NCBI GenBank assembly: GCA_011037195.1
Contig: JAAEAF010001073.1
Location: 62,001 to 126,000 of the forward strand
Reading direction: 5' to 3'
Length of the DNA: 64,000 nt
DNA from: Triatoma infestans
Lineage: Eukaryota; Arthropoda; Insecta; Hemiptera; Reduviidae
Part shown: piece after piece, positions 1 through 12,300 of the stretch
Layout: every line of letters begins with the position of its first letter
Numbering within the stretch: position 1 is the first letter of the stretch
Translations under genes and position numbers: made by a program
Notes under the pieces: generated by a model
What the model saw: the letters and a program-made list of their open reading frames with translations, nothing else
What the model was told of the DNA's origin: nothing
Databases searched by the model: none

Positions 1-799
1 ATTACATTTACATAAATGGTATAGTTTTTTTTTTTTTTTAATGAATTTAAATTGGTTGAAAAATTGTTAGAGAAAAATATTTCTAACCACTGAAATCGGT
101 ATCGGTAAAAACTAGCCGATTCAATTCCGACTACTCAGTTTTGCTCATGACCCAAGTTTTGCCACAAAAAATTATCATTACATGTGTAAGATAAAGTCTT
201 GCTGTTTGACATAGTACCTCGGCTAAGCCGATGAAACAAATTCAACAATGTTGCCTAAATTTTAAAATATAATCTGCAGTTTCTTTTCGAAAATAAATAT
301 CAGTATATTTATTAATATGTAAAAAAAAAAAAAATCTAGCGCTTCTTCGAGTTGAGAAATTCCCTTTTTCAACTCCCAACAAACTAATTTCTTACAACTT
401 CGTTACACATTGTGTTTAATATGAACCCATTAAAATTTCTCATTATTTATTCTTTTCGTTAATGCTTTCTCTTAATAGCTAAAAAGAAAGAATCGGACAT
501 TGACATTTTCTTAATTTTTTTTTTTTTAATATTTTGTTTCAAGCACCAAAATTAATGCTTATATTAAATGTGGAAATTAAGTTGTGTTCATATATACTGT
601 ATTAAGAAGGGGTCAAAAAAAGGTGTCGGAAATTTTGCCCTTGCAAAATAATAATAAATTCCTCAAAAATTCTATAAATTTCGTTTACTCAAATAAGCTG
701 TAGAGAAACGAACAGAGGCAGTGTTATATAAAAAATTAAATCATATCTTCATAAAACAATTCTTTTTGTTACATTATCTATTTTCGACAGAATACTTAC
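1..799. other. Intron or downstream sequence, no recognised feature
   Basis: AT-rich with several A or T runs. Downstream exons of the minus-strand gene are expected on this side, but none can be supported here. Confidence 0.5.
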
Positions 800-1020
800 G
801 CAGCTTCATGATCGAATATTGGTGTCGATAATTTTGGTAAGGAAGTGTAATTACATGGAGTATTAAATAGAGCTTCATAAACAGAAGATATATCTTCATT
901 TACACGTTTTGCTGAAAATCTAGGAGGAACTGATTGTGGAATTTTAAATATGGATGAAGTGCTTGGTTTCTCTGAAGGGTCAGGCATTGGGAACCCTTCA
1001 TGACTAGCAGATTTGTCCTT
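800..1020 (-). CDS. Unidentified gene, exon 4
   Basis: The acceptor TTTGTACAG and donor GTAAGT bound 221 nt with no stop, beginning KDKSASHEGFPMPDPSEK. The gene continues to the left of the window; I see no further exon in 1-799. Confidence 0.7.
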
Positions 1021-2621
1021 CTGTACAAACAAAAAAGCAAATAATTTATTTTGATACAGACTTAGTTTTTGACATGTTAAAAAAAAAACAACATGGTTTT
1101 TTGTAAGTCTTGAACTCTAAAATACATGAGACATCATTCCTTAGTTTTTGTTTTATAACATTTAGCTTTGAAAATTTTCTACCTGATTTTGTAAGTTGGA
1201 GCCAGAAGCACTAATTCTGCTAACTGAAGTAGTCATAGTTGAAGAATTCATCAAGCGTTGCTTTCTAACAGGTGTAACATAACCATCAGGATCTGGCTGC
1301 ACAACCTCTACAAATTCAGTTATATCTAAAATTATATGCAAATTTCGAGATAATGTGAATTTGTAATTATTTAATGAAGAGAAAGCTATTTTCGTTTTAG
1401 TTTCACTAAGGTCATACGAGAAATGGTTAGTTTCTAGAATTTGTCATTGTTTTGTAATCTCTGTCCAACTAAGGAATTAAAAACCAACCTTCTGTTGGAT
1501 TATCTAACAACCCAACAAAGAATGAGTCTGCTTCATCCGGTTCTCCTGCTGGTTTAAAAGATACCCTAAACGGCTGTTCTTTAAGATCTATTCTGCTGCC
1601 AGAGTTAACTCCTTCAATTATATCATAAAGAGATATTTGCTTGTCTGATACCGCCCTATGAGAACGACTTTGTACAGCTCTTGGCGCACAACTTCTGATA
1701 ACTGTACGTCCTCTAATACAAGATGCTGAGGATAACAATAAACTGGCCTCTTCGTCATCAGTCCAAGAAGTGGAAGGATTGGCTTCGGCGGTTTCTTCTT
1801 CATTTTTACTTTTTGGAATCTTCCTGATGCGTTCTCTTACTGAAATAATAATTTATTTTTAATACGATGAAAAGAGCCAATTTGTTAAATAAAAATCCAG
1901 AATCTGTAATGTGCAATAACAGATTTTTGCACTCTCCAAGATTGATTCAAATTTTATTCTTCGGGCACTTATGACCAAGAGTTGACGAGCCTTAATTTAA
2001 AAAAAAAAAATATATTCTTGGATCTTTGTTCTGAGAAGTAAGTGATCCAAGTTAAATTTACCTTGATTTTCTTAATTAGGAGTCAAATATTGCAATAAAC
2101 TGTATTCATAATGTTGCTATTAATGTGTTTGTAAACGCTACTTTCCATTCGTGTAATATTCGGGTGAGGGGAAATTCGGGATTCGAAGCAGGTATATCGA
2201 TCGGCATACTTCGTTTCCGAATATTTTATTGACGAGGTCATATTCTGCAATACTTCGTACTAATGATAATCTTAGGTTTTAGGAGCTGAACAGGAAAGTC
2301 CTAATTGGCTATCAAGCACCGTGGTTTTAAGCAGAATTTTAGCAGTACACTGTACTCATTAAAAATCAATTTATAATTTAGGAATAAAAGATAAGTTTTT
2401 TATCTCATGTCTTTATTTTCTAAAAGCAAACTAACCGTTAATGGATTAGTTTAAAGATTGGGATCTTTAAATGCTTGTAGGACAAACATTTAAAACTTTC
2501 CTTTGAAAGTAAATCCCTTTAACTTACCGGTTTGAAAAAATGAGGAGTCAGCATTTATTATTCTACTTTTTTGAGTAATGTCTTGTCGAATTAGCGTTGC
2601 CCTAGATCTAGAAACATTCAT
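800..2621 (-). CDS. Unidentified gene, N-terminal four coding exons (partial)
   Basis: Four minus-strand exons (2621-2528, 1839-1489, 1325-1183, 1020-800) join in one open frame across GT-AG introns, giving 269 codons plus two bases; the last exon ends in a good donor (GTAAGT), so the gene continues past the left edge. The start ATG at 2621 begins MNVSRSRATLIRQD. The product is rich in Ser, Arg and acidic residues, has no membrane segment, and looks largely disordered. A more ordered-looking part (about residues 95-150) includes SLYDIIEGVNSGSRIDLKEQ and FFVGLLDNPTE; a Thr-Pro/basic patch (GYVTPVRKQR) follows. I do not recognise the family. Its start lies 724 bp from that of the divergent KHDC4-like gene, so the two may share a promoter. 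The exon structure is well supported; the function is unknown. Confidence 0.7.
1183..1325 (-). CDS. Unidentified gene, exon 3
   Basis: The acceptor AATTTTAG and donor GTAGAA bound 143 nt in phase with exon 2. It encodes TEFVEVVQPDPDGYVTPVRK and a Ser-rich tail. Confidence 0.7.
1489..1839 (-). CDS. Unidentified gene, exon 2
   Basis: The acceptor TTATTTCAG precedes 1839 and the donor GTTGGT follows 1489. The 351 nt are open in the phase set by exon 1 and encode an acidic stretch (NEEETAEANPSTSWTDDEE), a basic stretch and the LYDIIEG segment. Confidence 0.7.
2528..2621 (-). CDS. Unidentified gene, exon 1
   Basis: The exon runs from ATG at 2621 to the donor GTAAGTT at 2527-2521: 31 codons plus one base. 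The phase matches the next exon at 1839. Confidence 0.65.
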
Positions 2622-3344
2622 TTTGTTTTTAAAAGATCGGCAACCTTTTAAGTGTGAAAACAGAATGCAAACTAGTAATGTCTTCTAGAAGAATGAGGAA
2701 AAAATATCAAATGTTGATAAAATTATGTTTTGATTTCATTTTAAACTATTTAGTTTTTAAATATTGAAATAAGTTAAATCTGTACTTTCTTTTGTGTTTT
2801 TTTTTTTTTTAAATTAGGAGTATTTTTCATTGAATAGTAAAATGCAATCTATTTGGAAACATGAAATTAATAATTTATTTGGAAACAAAATACTATAACC
2901 TCCTAATATTATTTTAGGGTCAGCATTGGTTCACCATAAATAATTGGCAATCCTGCTAACGCTTTTTCATTGTTGTTTACATCTTGTTCGTTTTTGTACG
3001 TGAGGTGTGGTGTTCTCCCTCAACTTTTTTCTTTTTGGCTTAAAAGTGAATTATATATATGTCATATTTCAATTTATTTGACGGTAGCTATCAGGATATA
3101 CGAAGTTGTAATAATTTGCGTACTTTAAAGAGCAGTTTTTAGTAAGTGTAATTATACCCCATTTGTTGAATCTCTACTTAAATAGTGGAGATCTTAGCAC
3201 TTTTTTTGACAGGTACATTTCTTAAAGCTGAGTCTTGCTTCTTAGTTTTGTGGCGTAAAATTTTTGTAGAAACTGATTAGACATTTGACATCCGATATAT
3301 GATATATATTTTTAGGGGAATTTGGTTAACGAAAAGCATCCCAA
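2622..3344. promoter_or_regulatory. Divergent intergenic interval, probable bidirectional promoter
   Basis: 723 bp separate the start codon of the minus-strand gene from that of the plus-strand KHDC4-like gene, with no coding sequence or recognised repeat between. Two genes starting back to back over this distance suggests a shared promoter region. No TATA box is placed confidently; this is inference from layout. Confidence 0.45.
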
Positions 3345-3371
3345 ATGAAAATGGATCAGCCAAAATACCGG
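3345..3371 (+). CDS. KHDC4: KHDC4 exon 1 (proposed start)
   Basis: ATGAAAATGGATCAGCC encodes MKMDQPKYR and ends at the donor GGTAAGTTT in phase 0, matching exon 2. It is short and rests on splice and phase logic only; the true start could be elsewhere. Confidence 0.5.
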
Positions 3372-6300
3372 GTAAGTTTAAGCATTAGTTATATTAATCT
3401 ATCACCCTGAAGCAAAACTTCCTTGGAACGCATGAGTGACCGTTGGATTGAACCCTAGGTAGGATTCTGAGTGGTGACATAAAAAGTGTTATTTCATATA
3501 TTAAGTAGACGCTACATGTCCAGGAGAAGGTGCTGATAGGTTTGGAGGCAGCACCGCCCAGTTTTGACGTGAGAGGCAAAGTGCTTGGTCCTGGTGGTGC
3601 CAACTTACTCTACATAACAAAGGAAACTGGTGCTGTGGTCACGCTTAGAGGAAAGGACTCAGGTTATATAGAAGCGAATGGACATGAATCAATTGAACCG
3701 TTACATATTTGCGTTGAGTACGTTATTCTTTTACCCGCATTTTGAATATTATTTTTTTTAACCTTCAGAATACTCGACAGTTTTTGTAATAAACTGTGAG
3801 ATACTACCTTACACAAATACAGTCATTGAATGTCACTTTGATCAATTAATAGTAAAAACACTGGTTTAACTTAGAACATATATTTTAATTAAAAGATAAA
3901 TGCAACAGCCACTCTGCCTAATGTAATTATTATTATTTTTTTATAGACATTCTCGATATGAGGTTTTGCAAGCTGGAAGACAATTAGCTTTCAATCTTAT
4001 AGAAACAGTTCAACAAGAGTGGACGTTTCAAAAAGAACAGTTATTGCAGCAACCGCCTCCAGCTGCACAACAAGGACCTCCTCCGGCTCCACCTCCACAA
4101 CTTCAACAGCCACCACCAGCACCATTACAAGCTCAGAGTGTACAACTACATCCTCCTCAGAGTAATCCCTATTACTAGTCTAATTAAAAAATATTTTCTA
4201 CAATTAATGAGTTAATAAAAGTATAATTTTGTTAGTTGTGACTAGTGGCCAAGCGGTGAATACTGCACCCATACATCCTGATCAGCATCAACTTCAGGTT
4301 AATAAAAACCTTTTGCAGGTTATTATTCTTTAGATCGGTTTACGTTGGTAGTAATGTAATAAATTTGCTGCTGCACTATAAGTCACTATATTATATTCAA
4401 TTTACATATCTGTAAATTGTAATTCAGGTTGCCTCGGCCACCCAGAACGGTAATAGTAGTGCTAGTGGAGTTCAAGTAAGCACTGTTGGAGGAAGTGGAG
4501 CTGTACTGATTGGAAGTAGCGGTACGACTACTACGCCTTTACAACAAGGTTCAGCCGTAGGAAGTGCTAGTGGAGAACATGCTGCTGGTGGAATGCTGCC
4601 TACTGGAGACGCTGGTAGACCTTCACCACCACATGCACAGTCCACATTACAAGTGCATCAACCAAGACAGGTAATACTGGAAAATTAAGACATCTTGTCC
4701 ACTCTTTTACACATGCTCAGTTGATAATATCATTTCAGGTATTTGTAAGCCAACAAGGTTCTCTATTACCTCAGCCGGCAGCTTTGATACCCCAACAACA
4801 GCAGGTCATCCCTCCTGGGTCACTGCTTGCTCAACAACCTCATATAATACAAGCATCCTATCCAGTACAGGTTAGTAATACATTAATTATAAATTCAAGT
4901 ATTACGTGTACATTGAATAATTGTTATTTCTTTTTTTCAGTATATGCAAACAAGTAACGGCCAGATGGTATTAGCTTATCCAAATATTGTGCGACCGGTA
5001 TTGAGCGGTGCAGCAGCAGCTGCCGCTGCAGCAGATCCTACTGCAGGACATCAGGTTAGTCCCGGAAAATATGATAAATCACTGCATTGTAATATTTTCA
5101 CATGAACACTAATTACAGGTCATGTTGGTACAATACGGTCAAGCGGGAGCTGCAGCAGGGCTTAGGCCTACTTTACACCACCAAGCAGCAGCTCTAAGAG
5201 CTAGCCAGCCGATGTTAGCCGCTGCCGCCTCGCCAGTATCTGCAGGAGGAGCGCTTGCTCCTCCACAGCTGACTCAGCCACAACAGACAGCTACAGCTTC
5301 GATACCACAGATAGTGCAAATTGTAAATCCTCAAACTGGACAAATTCAACATGTCATTCAGCATATTCAGCCACAGCTACATATGCAACAGGTAAGATTT
5401 CCAACAACGATTTTTAATCAAAAATTGTGAGGATTTGCAAATTATGAATAAAAATTCATTAGTTCATATTCTATATCACTAGATGGAGTAAACAAGGTAG
5501 CGTAACTATTAAAAGGGTAGTGTGACTATTTAAGTCATTAGATTTTCAAGAATTAATGTGATAAACATCACTGTTGTTAGTAAACAAGTAATGATATTGG
5601 ATAAATTATTTTTTGGCCTGGTGAATAATGCACTGAGAAGGCTCCGGGCGCCAATGACCTTAGATTTTGACGCGTCTTAAATTAAAAATAATAATAATAA
5701 TAATTTATTGCATTTTAAAATGACTTATGTCAAAGAAGAAGAAGCTTGTCATCTGTAGTTCACAAAAAAGTATAATAAAAAATATAACATAAACTAGCAG
5801 CGTGCTTCGTGAGAATTTAAAATGTAAGAAGTACCTAATGAATCGATTCCTAACTTTCTATTTTCTTCCTTATCCTTTTCGATAATCTTTTTTCTAGTTG
5901 TGCTCTAAAATAGAAGAGGGTTGAAGGCACTTCAAGTTTCACTGAAATTTTGTTAATGATATGTTCAAATATCAGGCTTTAATTAAGTTCTGGTATTTTA
6001 TCAGACGGAGCATGCATTTTGTTCCTGACCGGTTTCGGATTTTCATCCATTGTCAGAGCAAATTCATCAATAGCTTGATGAATATGCATGCTACGACTGA
6101 TAAAATACCAGATGTTATCCAGCATTGCGGCTCATCCACATATTTAATTAACTATCAATCAAATATCAAGAAAGTAAAATTGTTTCCTATTCATAAGAAA
6201 TGGGCAAAATACATTTAAAATAGTTAATTTTATTACACAAATTGGAGTTCTGGCTGCTTTAATTTAAAAATCATTTTAGTAGAGCATTCATTTTGGATTT

Positions 6301-9300
6301 TTTAGGCTGAGGCCTTTCGAGCATAATTATATTGTCTATTGTAAACGAAACTGTAAAGGACGCGGTTGTATAAAAGGAGGTACTGCGGAGAACTACATAC
6401 GGCAACAGACATTCTTTTCCGAATTTTATTGTTTCCTGGTTAGAATAAATTAGTAATGTGATTATCCTGGATGTTTAACTCGTCTATGTTTAAATGCAAA
6501 AATAAATAAACAATTGGTTGGATCTCATAAACCCCAGTAAAATCTCCGACATTTTTATGCTGAATTCAAACTTAACAAAAATTCCATTCGATATAATTAT
6601 AATTTTAGTAGAAATTGGTATAAAAAAAAAAAATGCGTGAATGTTAGTCTAGCCTCCATCCCCCCAATACGTACTAAGCTGAGAACATTCGATATATTCA
6701 ATGTGCATAATAACATACATTCGCATACACATCCACATCCGTGTCCTATCAGAGTCTATAATTCAAACGACACGTATTGCAGTGCGCATTGAGTGCCCTT
6801 GGTTGGCCTCAGCATGTTATGTAGGTTTCATAAATCTTTCTTTGATACTAATCCCAGATATTTAAAAAAATTAGATTCATACTTTAAGAATGGTTTGGTT
6901 TCATGATTTCATTCTTGACAGTGTTAACACTATTTGTTTTTTCTTTATACTTTATTGTACACACTTTACTTCCGATAATTAAAAAGAAACTTCTAATGGT
7001 AAAAGGACCCGGTGCAGGTGCAGTTGGGTGGTTCAGTAGCAGGTGCGGCTGGAGCAGCCCTGCTTGGCCACCAGCAGGTTCTGATGCCTGTACAACAACA
7101 ACTGTTGACCCAACTTCCAGGGGCAGCAGCAGCAGCGGCTGCAGCGTTGCAATTTGGTACTGCTGCTGCAGCAACTAATACACCACACCATCTGCATCAT
7201 GCAGCTGCTGCAGCCGCCCAACAGCAACAACTAATTATAGCGCAACAAGTCGCACAACAGCAGGTAGGTATTCATTCCGGCCTTGCTCACTGATTTAGCC
7301 TTTCCTTTTTCTTCCAAAATTTCACCACCTAAAAGATGTTTCTCAGCATTCTTGAACATATATATACCAAGTATGTTAATTTTTCTCGTTAGCTTTTGTT
7401 GATCATGAATTCCATTTTGTTTGCTTTGTATGTATGCTTTTGTTTTGTGTTTATTAAACAAGTTTGTTTTTTGTATGGATTAATGGTTATTAACCCTTTA
7501 ACTGCCAAAGGCACATATCGATTAATAGCAAACCTTGCCACACTAAAATCGCATATATTACCTGCCTTTTGCGTCTTACTGCCCAACCGTAACTGCGTCT
7601 TACTCATAATGTAACGACTTTAGCAAATGAATCGCTAGAAAGCATGCTACTATTGAAGCATGTTAGAGAAAGTATTGCTTAACACTGTTAAAGAATCCTT
7701 TAATATTAATTAATTTTCTCAAAAACTATTAATTTTTTTTACTGCTAGAATACTTTGCAAATAGTTTTGAAGGTACCTTTTTTTTAAGGAAAATTTTTCG
7801 TTAAATTCTTCCTATCAGTGTTACGAAAACGGTGAAAAAATTTCATTTTATATATGTAAGTTTTATATTATTTGTAAAAGGGCAGGGAAGAGCCTGTCCA
7901 CATTAGGCAACTCAGACCAGGGCATGTTAGCATTGAAGGGAATGAGATGGCCGACGCTCTGGCAAAGATAGATGCTGCATCTCCGCTTCTGGACCCGCGC
8001 CTTTTTGCGGGGCCAGCGACCAGTCTCTCTTAGAAGAACTTAGGAAGGAGGAGGAAGTAACGAGGTCTCAATTCTAAAACTCTCTCCCCGGACTGGGCAG
8101 GCTAAGATCTGGCTGGGAAATTATAACCAAGGAGATCGGAGGCCTGCATCGGCCTTAGTAAGAGCAAACTCCGGGAATTTCTTCGCGGTTATTGTCGATC
8201 AGAGGTCACCTAGTGAAGCAGGGTTTAGAGAGTGAAGTACATGCAGGTTCTGGAGGACATGGAGAAAACTCCATTACATCTCCTAACGTACTGCGAGGCT
8301 ACCACTTAGAGAAGATTTAAGAACCTGGTAATGACCAGGAAGGACAGGGAATATACCCTCTCTAGAGCCCGCCAGGTTATTAAGATTCCTTAGGGATCTT
8401 AACCTAATGGAGGTGTTGTAGATGTTGTTCGCCTGGAAATCTGTTTGTGATGCCGTGGGCTAGCCTAACCCAAGAGGCATAGCACAATAGATCGTAGCAC
8501 ATTAGGCCCCTCTACACTCCCCCCCCCCGTTTCTTAACAAATTCCTTTTTATATAACATTTATTATATTTGCATTTGCTTGAGTTTATTCATTCATAAAA
8601 AATAAATAAATAATAATAATACTAATAAAACAATTATTTACATACCGACTCATAAAGTTTTTTTCTGTAATTAAAGCCCAAACAAAAGATTAGAAGGCAC
8701 TTGAAGAATATTATTTTGAACAATATATTTTCCTCGTCACATCTTGCAAGTTGAAACTTTGGGAGTTTTTAGTAAGGCAGTACCGTTACTCAATTACTTG
8801 AATGTTGCATTTAAAGGGCTTTTGTAATTTTGCCGCAAATTTAATTTTTCTAATTATTCTCCGAGTGTTTCTCATGAGTGTCACCTGCTGATGTGACATT
8901 TACCTTGTAACCTTTTTTTTAAAAAAAATTTTACGTCTTCTAAATATTATAAAGAATTTATTTTGTTATATTTTTGATGAAAATAAAGTATAAACATTGG
9001 CTTTTCCAACTTTTGTTCAAGGTTTGCCCTGCGCAATTTTTTGCCACTAATACCACAGTTATTTGTAATATAAGACCTGTAAAGTAAGCACTAATAATCA
9101 TATAATATTTCTCTTAAAAAATTGACTAATATTGAGATTATTCCACTACGATATTTTGGTTGTTAAAAACTGAAATATTGTCGTTGGATTGAGGTTAATG
9201 CTAACATTTGTATGAGTGTTTTACTAAATAAACTAACATCCACTGCTTCCTTCACTTAAATGTATTCCCTCTCTAACAAAAGTTTTGGACAGTTCTACTC

Positions 9301-12300
9301 AGAAAACGTGGACCAAATGCTTCCCTATCATCATTCACTAAAAAAATAGAGACATTCCAATTTTTATTGATTATTAAAACATGCAGTATTATTACAAATT
9401 TTAAGAAGCAAACTGCCTGCTTTCAATTGAGCTTTAATTTGTTTCTTATTGAATTCATTTATGAAAACCTGTCTTGACTTGCATCTGGAAACTATAGTTT
9501 GGAAGGGGCTTCATTGAAATGAATTTGATTTTAAGTATTAAAAAAAAAATTCAGTGCCTTAATTTGACGAATTTGAAAGGAAGTAGGGAGGATGAGCATT
9601 ACTTGATGATATAATTTAGGAACTGTCTGTGTAGAAATATTAAACAGTTTTCCTGCGATAATATAAAATTTGATTGTAAAGTTACAGAGTGTTGGTTTGA
9701 CACAGCAGCAACAACAGCTATTAGCAGCGCAAACACAAGTAACATCATCGTCTGCAGCTGCTGCAGCTGCAGCGGGTCTTATACCCGCACAACAGGCTTT
9801 ACCTCAGGTTGGTTAATTTTTTTTCTCTATGGATACTAACATATAAAATACCCATTTTATTATCTAGGTGTTACTTTAATTTTTGCAGTTACACAAAAAG
9901 ATATGATCTTTCTTGAAAGATAGATCTTTCTGGCCGCAGAGCAGTAATTCCCTATAACAATCTAATAAATAATGATTTTTTTATAAATATTTTCCTCTCC
10001 GTTTTAAAAACTATACCTATAATTCTATCTGTTCAAACTTAGTTTTATTTAAATATTCCTTTTCTAAAAATATTGGAAATAAAAATTACAATTATGTAAT
10101 GAATTATGGTACAAATATTAACAATTAACTTCAATCTCAGCCATTACCTCAACTGACACAGCTGTCTGCACAGGCGCAGACATCACAACAAGCCTCAACA
10201 AATCAACATCAGCCCACAGTATCAGTCCAGTCTACCGTACAATCTACACCACAACAAGGACAAAAGAGACGATACGAAGGAGAACAAAATCAATTCCAGG
10301 TGCATATTTTATTCTTACATTGAATAATATCATTTTTATTGGAATTATTGTTCGATTTATGTATTTATTAAAATTTCAGAGCGCCCCACCTCCACCATCA
10401 CATCATAGTAATCTTTCTCAAACAAATGCACACACCCTGAGGAAAGGAGTTGGGTAAGTCTACTTATTTGTAATTTTTTATACAAATACAAGATTACAAG
10501 CAGCAATAAAAGATTTTGGTTATTTTTGCTTTTTACACAGTTTCAAATAATTATGAATTTTATAATTATATTGCAGGTGTTTGTATATATATAAATATAT
10601 ATTCAGTGTTATTGCCTCCAATATATACAATTTTAAATACGAGTTATGTTCATTAAACTTTCTGGAAACCGTTTATTTCTTTGGATGTTACACAGTTTAT
10701 TCTGTTTTTACAGTTCGGCAACATCTGTCTAATAATATCAAAATTTCATTTTTGTGGCTGTTTACTATTCTATATATTGTTTATAATATATTTATGACTG
10801 TAAGATTTATGGCAGAGCTCTAGAGTCTACTCGTTTTTCAATCGATTGAATTTGAATTTTTTAGAGACGTTCCGCCAGTTTTAGCAAGATTTCAATGATG
10901 GATTTAAGAATTCATAATCCTAATTAATATATGAGCTGAATTAGAAAAGTTATGTCCGCCTGGAGATGTGGAAGATCATTAGGACTAGAAAAAGATTAAT
11001 AGATAGTTTTGTTACAGTTATATGATAGTCCAAATTTAGAATTACAGAAGAATGAAAACTAAAAATTATTATTCTCTCTTTCTTTCGATTTTTAGGCAGG
11101 ACTTCTGATATCAAAGGACGTTTTATGATTATGTATATTTCTTTGTTCATGATTTACTAAAAAATGCTGGGAATCTCTTTTTTAGCTTTTTTTTTTTCGT
11201 ATCATTTAAGAAATAATTCCTTTCAATGGTTCCAACAACTGTTGATTTCTTCCATAGAAATATTTCTAGATGTTTTTCGCAAAGGGAAATTTTTTTCAAC
11301 GATTATTACTCTGTAAAACTTTTGCTGCATTGTGTTCATATTAATAGTGATATACTTTCTGATAGCATTTATTGTGGCAATTGTTATAACCAATTTTTTA
11401 TTTTTTGTTTGGTTTAGGGACTTGATTAATGCATTGAAAATTGATTCTATGTTGTTTTAAATAAATTTTAAGGGAAGAATTTTAGCTAACAGTTATTATT
11501 TTTTGATGAATTTAAACATTGTTTATACTGTACGAGTACATAACAAAATGTGTACAGATCAGCGTTAGGTGTAAAAAGACAATTGAGGTATAATGGAAAA
11601 AACTAAATTTTTTTATAATATTTATTTAATTTTATTTTTTTTATGCATGTGCTTCACTTTTCGTCGCTTTAATGTCTTTATATGTAAAACTTGTTTGCCT
11701 TCTTTTTTCTTTTTTAGTGATCTAACTTCATTTTGTGAATTTTTCTTTGAACTTTTCAGCACGGCCTCTTTAATTTGTTTTTTTTTTTTTTTAATAAAAA
11801 TAAAGGAAAGCTTTCAAGTGCACAGCAAACACTTCTGGGACGAAGGCCAAGGAGAAAAAGAGATGAAGCCAGAAAAGCACTTTTAACTTAAAAGCATGTT
11901 TCAGAATGGAGCAGAGATTGCAACAGAATCAACAACAATCTCAGCAACAAGTTTCACAACAGCAGCAACAACAGTCTCAACAACAACAACAACAACCACA
12001 GCAACAACAACAGACACAACAACAATCCCAAGAGCAACAGTCACAAGCGTCAGCTGATGGCAGTAAGACAGTACAACAAGGTAAAATTCCCCCTTTTTTT
12101 TTTTTTTTCTTTTCCTCTTATATTTATCATTGTGCAATATTGAATTCATCTATTTTAATAAAAAAATACCTCCCGATTTTGTCCTAAATAGGTTTATTTC
12201 AAATATTTGAATGAAATTCTACTTGTGCGTTTGGTCTTACTAGTTCTGTTCCTTAAATTTCTTGTCTGATCTTAGATTTGTACTAGGGACGTTCAAAAGT

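Noticed and set aside
6884..7230. Several open frames in other phases over KHDC4 exon 9
   Set aside because: Repetitive GCA/CAG codons stay open in many frames; only the Ala/Gln frame fits the splice phases.
11593..11886. 97-codon plus-strand open frame
   Set aside because: Low-complexity Phe/Leu/Ile from T-rich intron sequence, with no family motif; the piece before 11886 does not fit the KHDC4 splice phases.
11901..12149. Val-rich minus-strand open frame
   Set aside because: It is the antisense reading of the CAA-rich KHDC4 exon 13.
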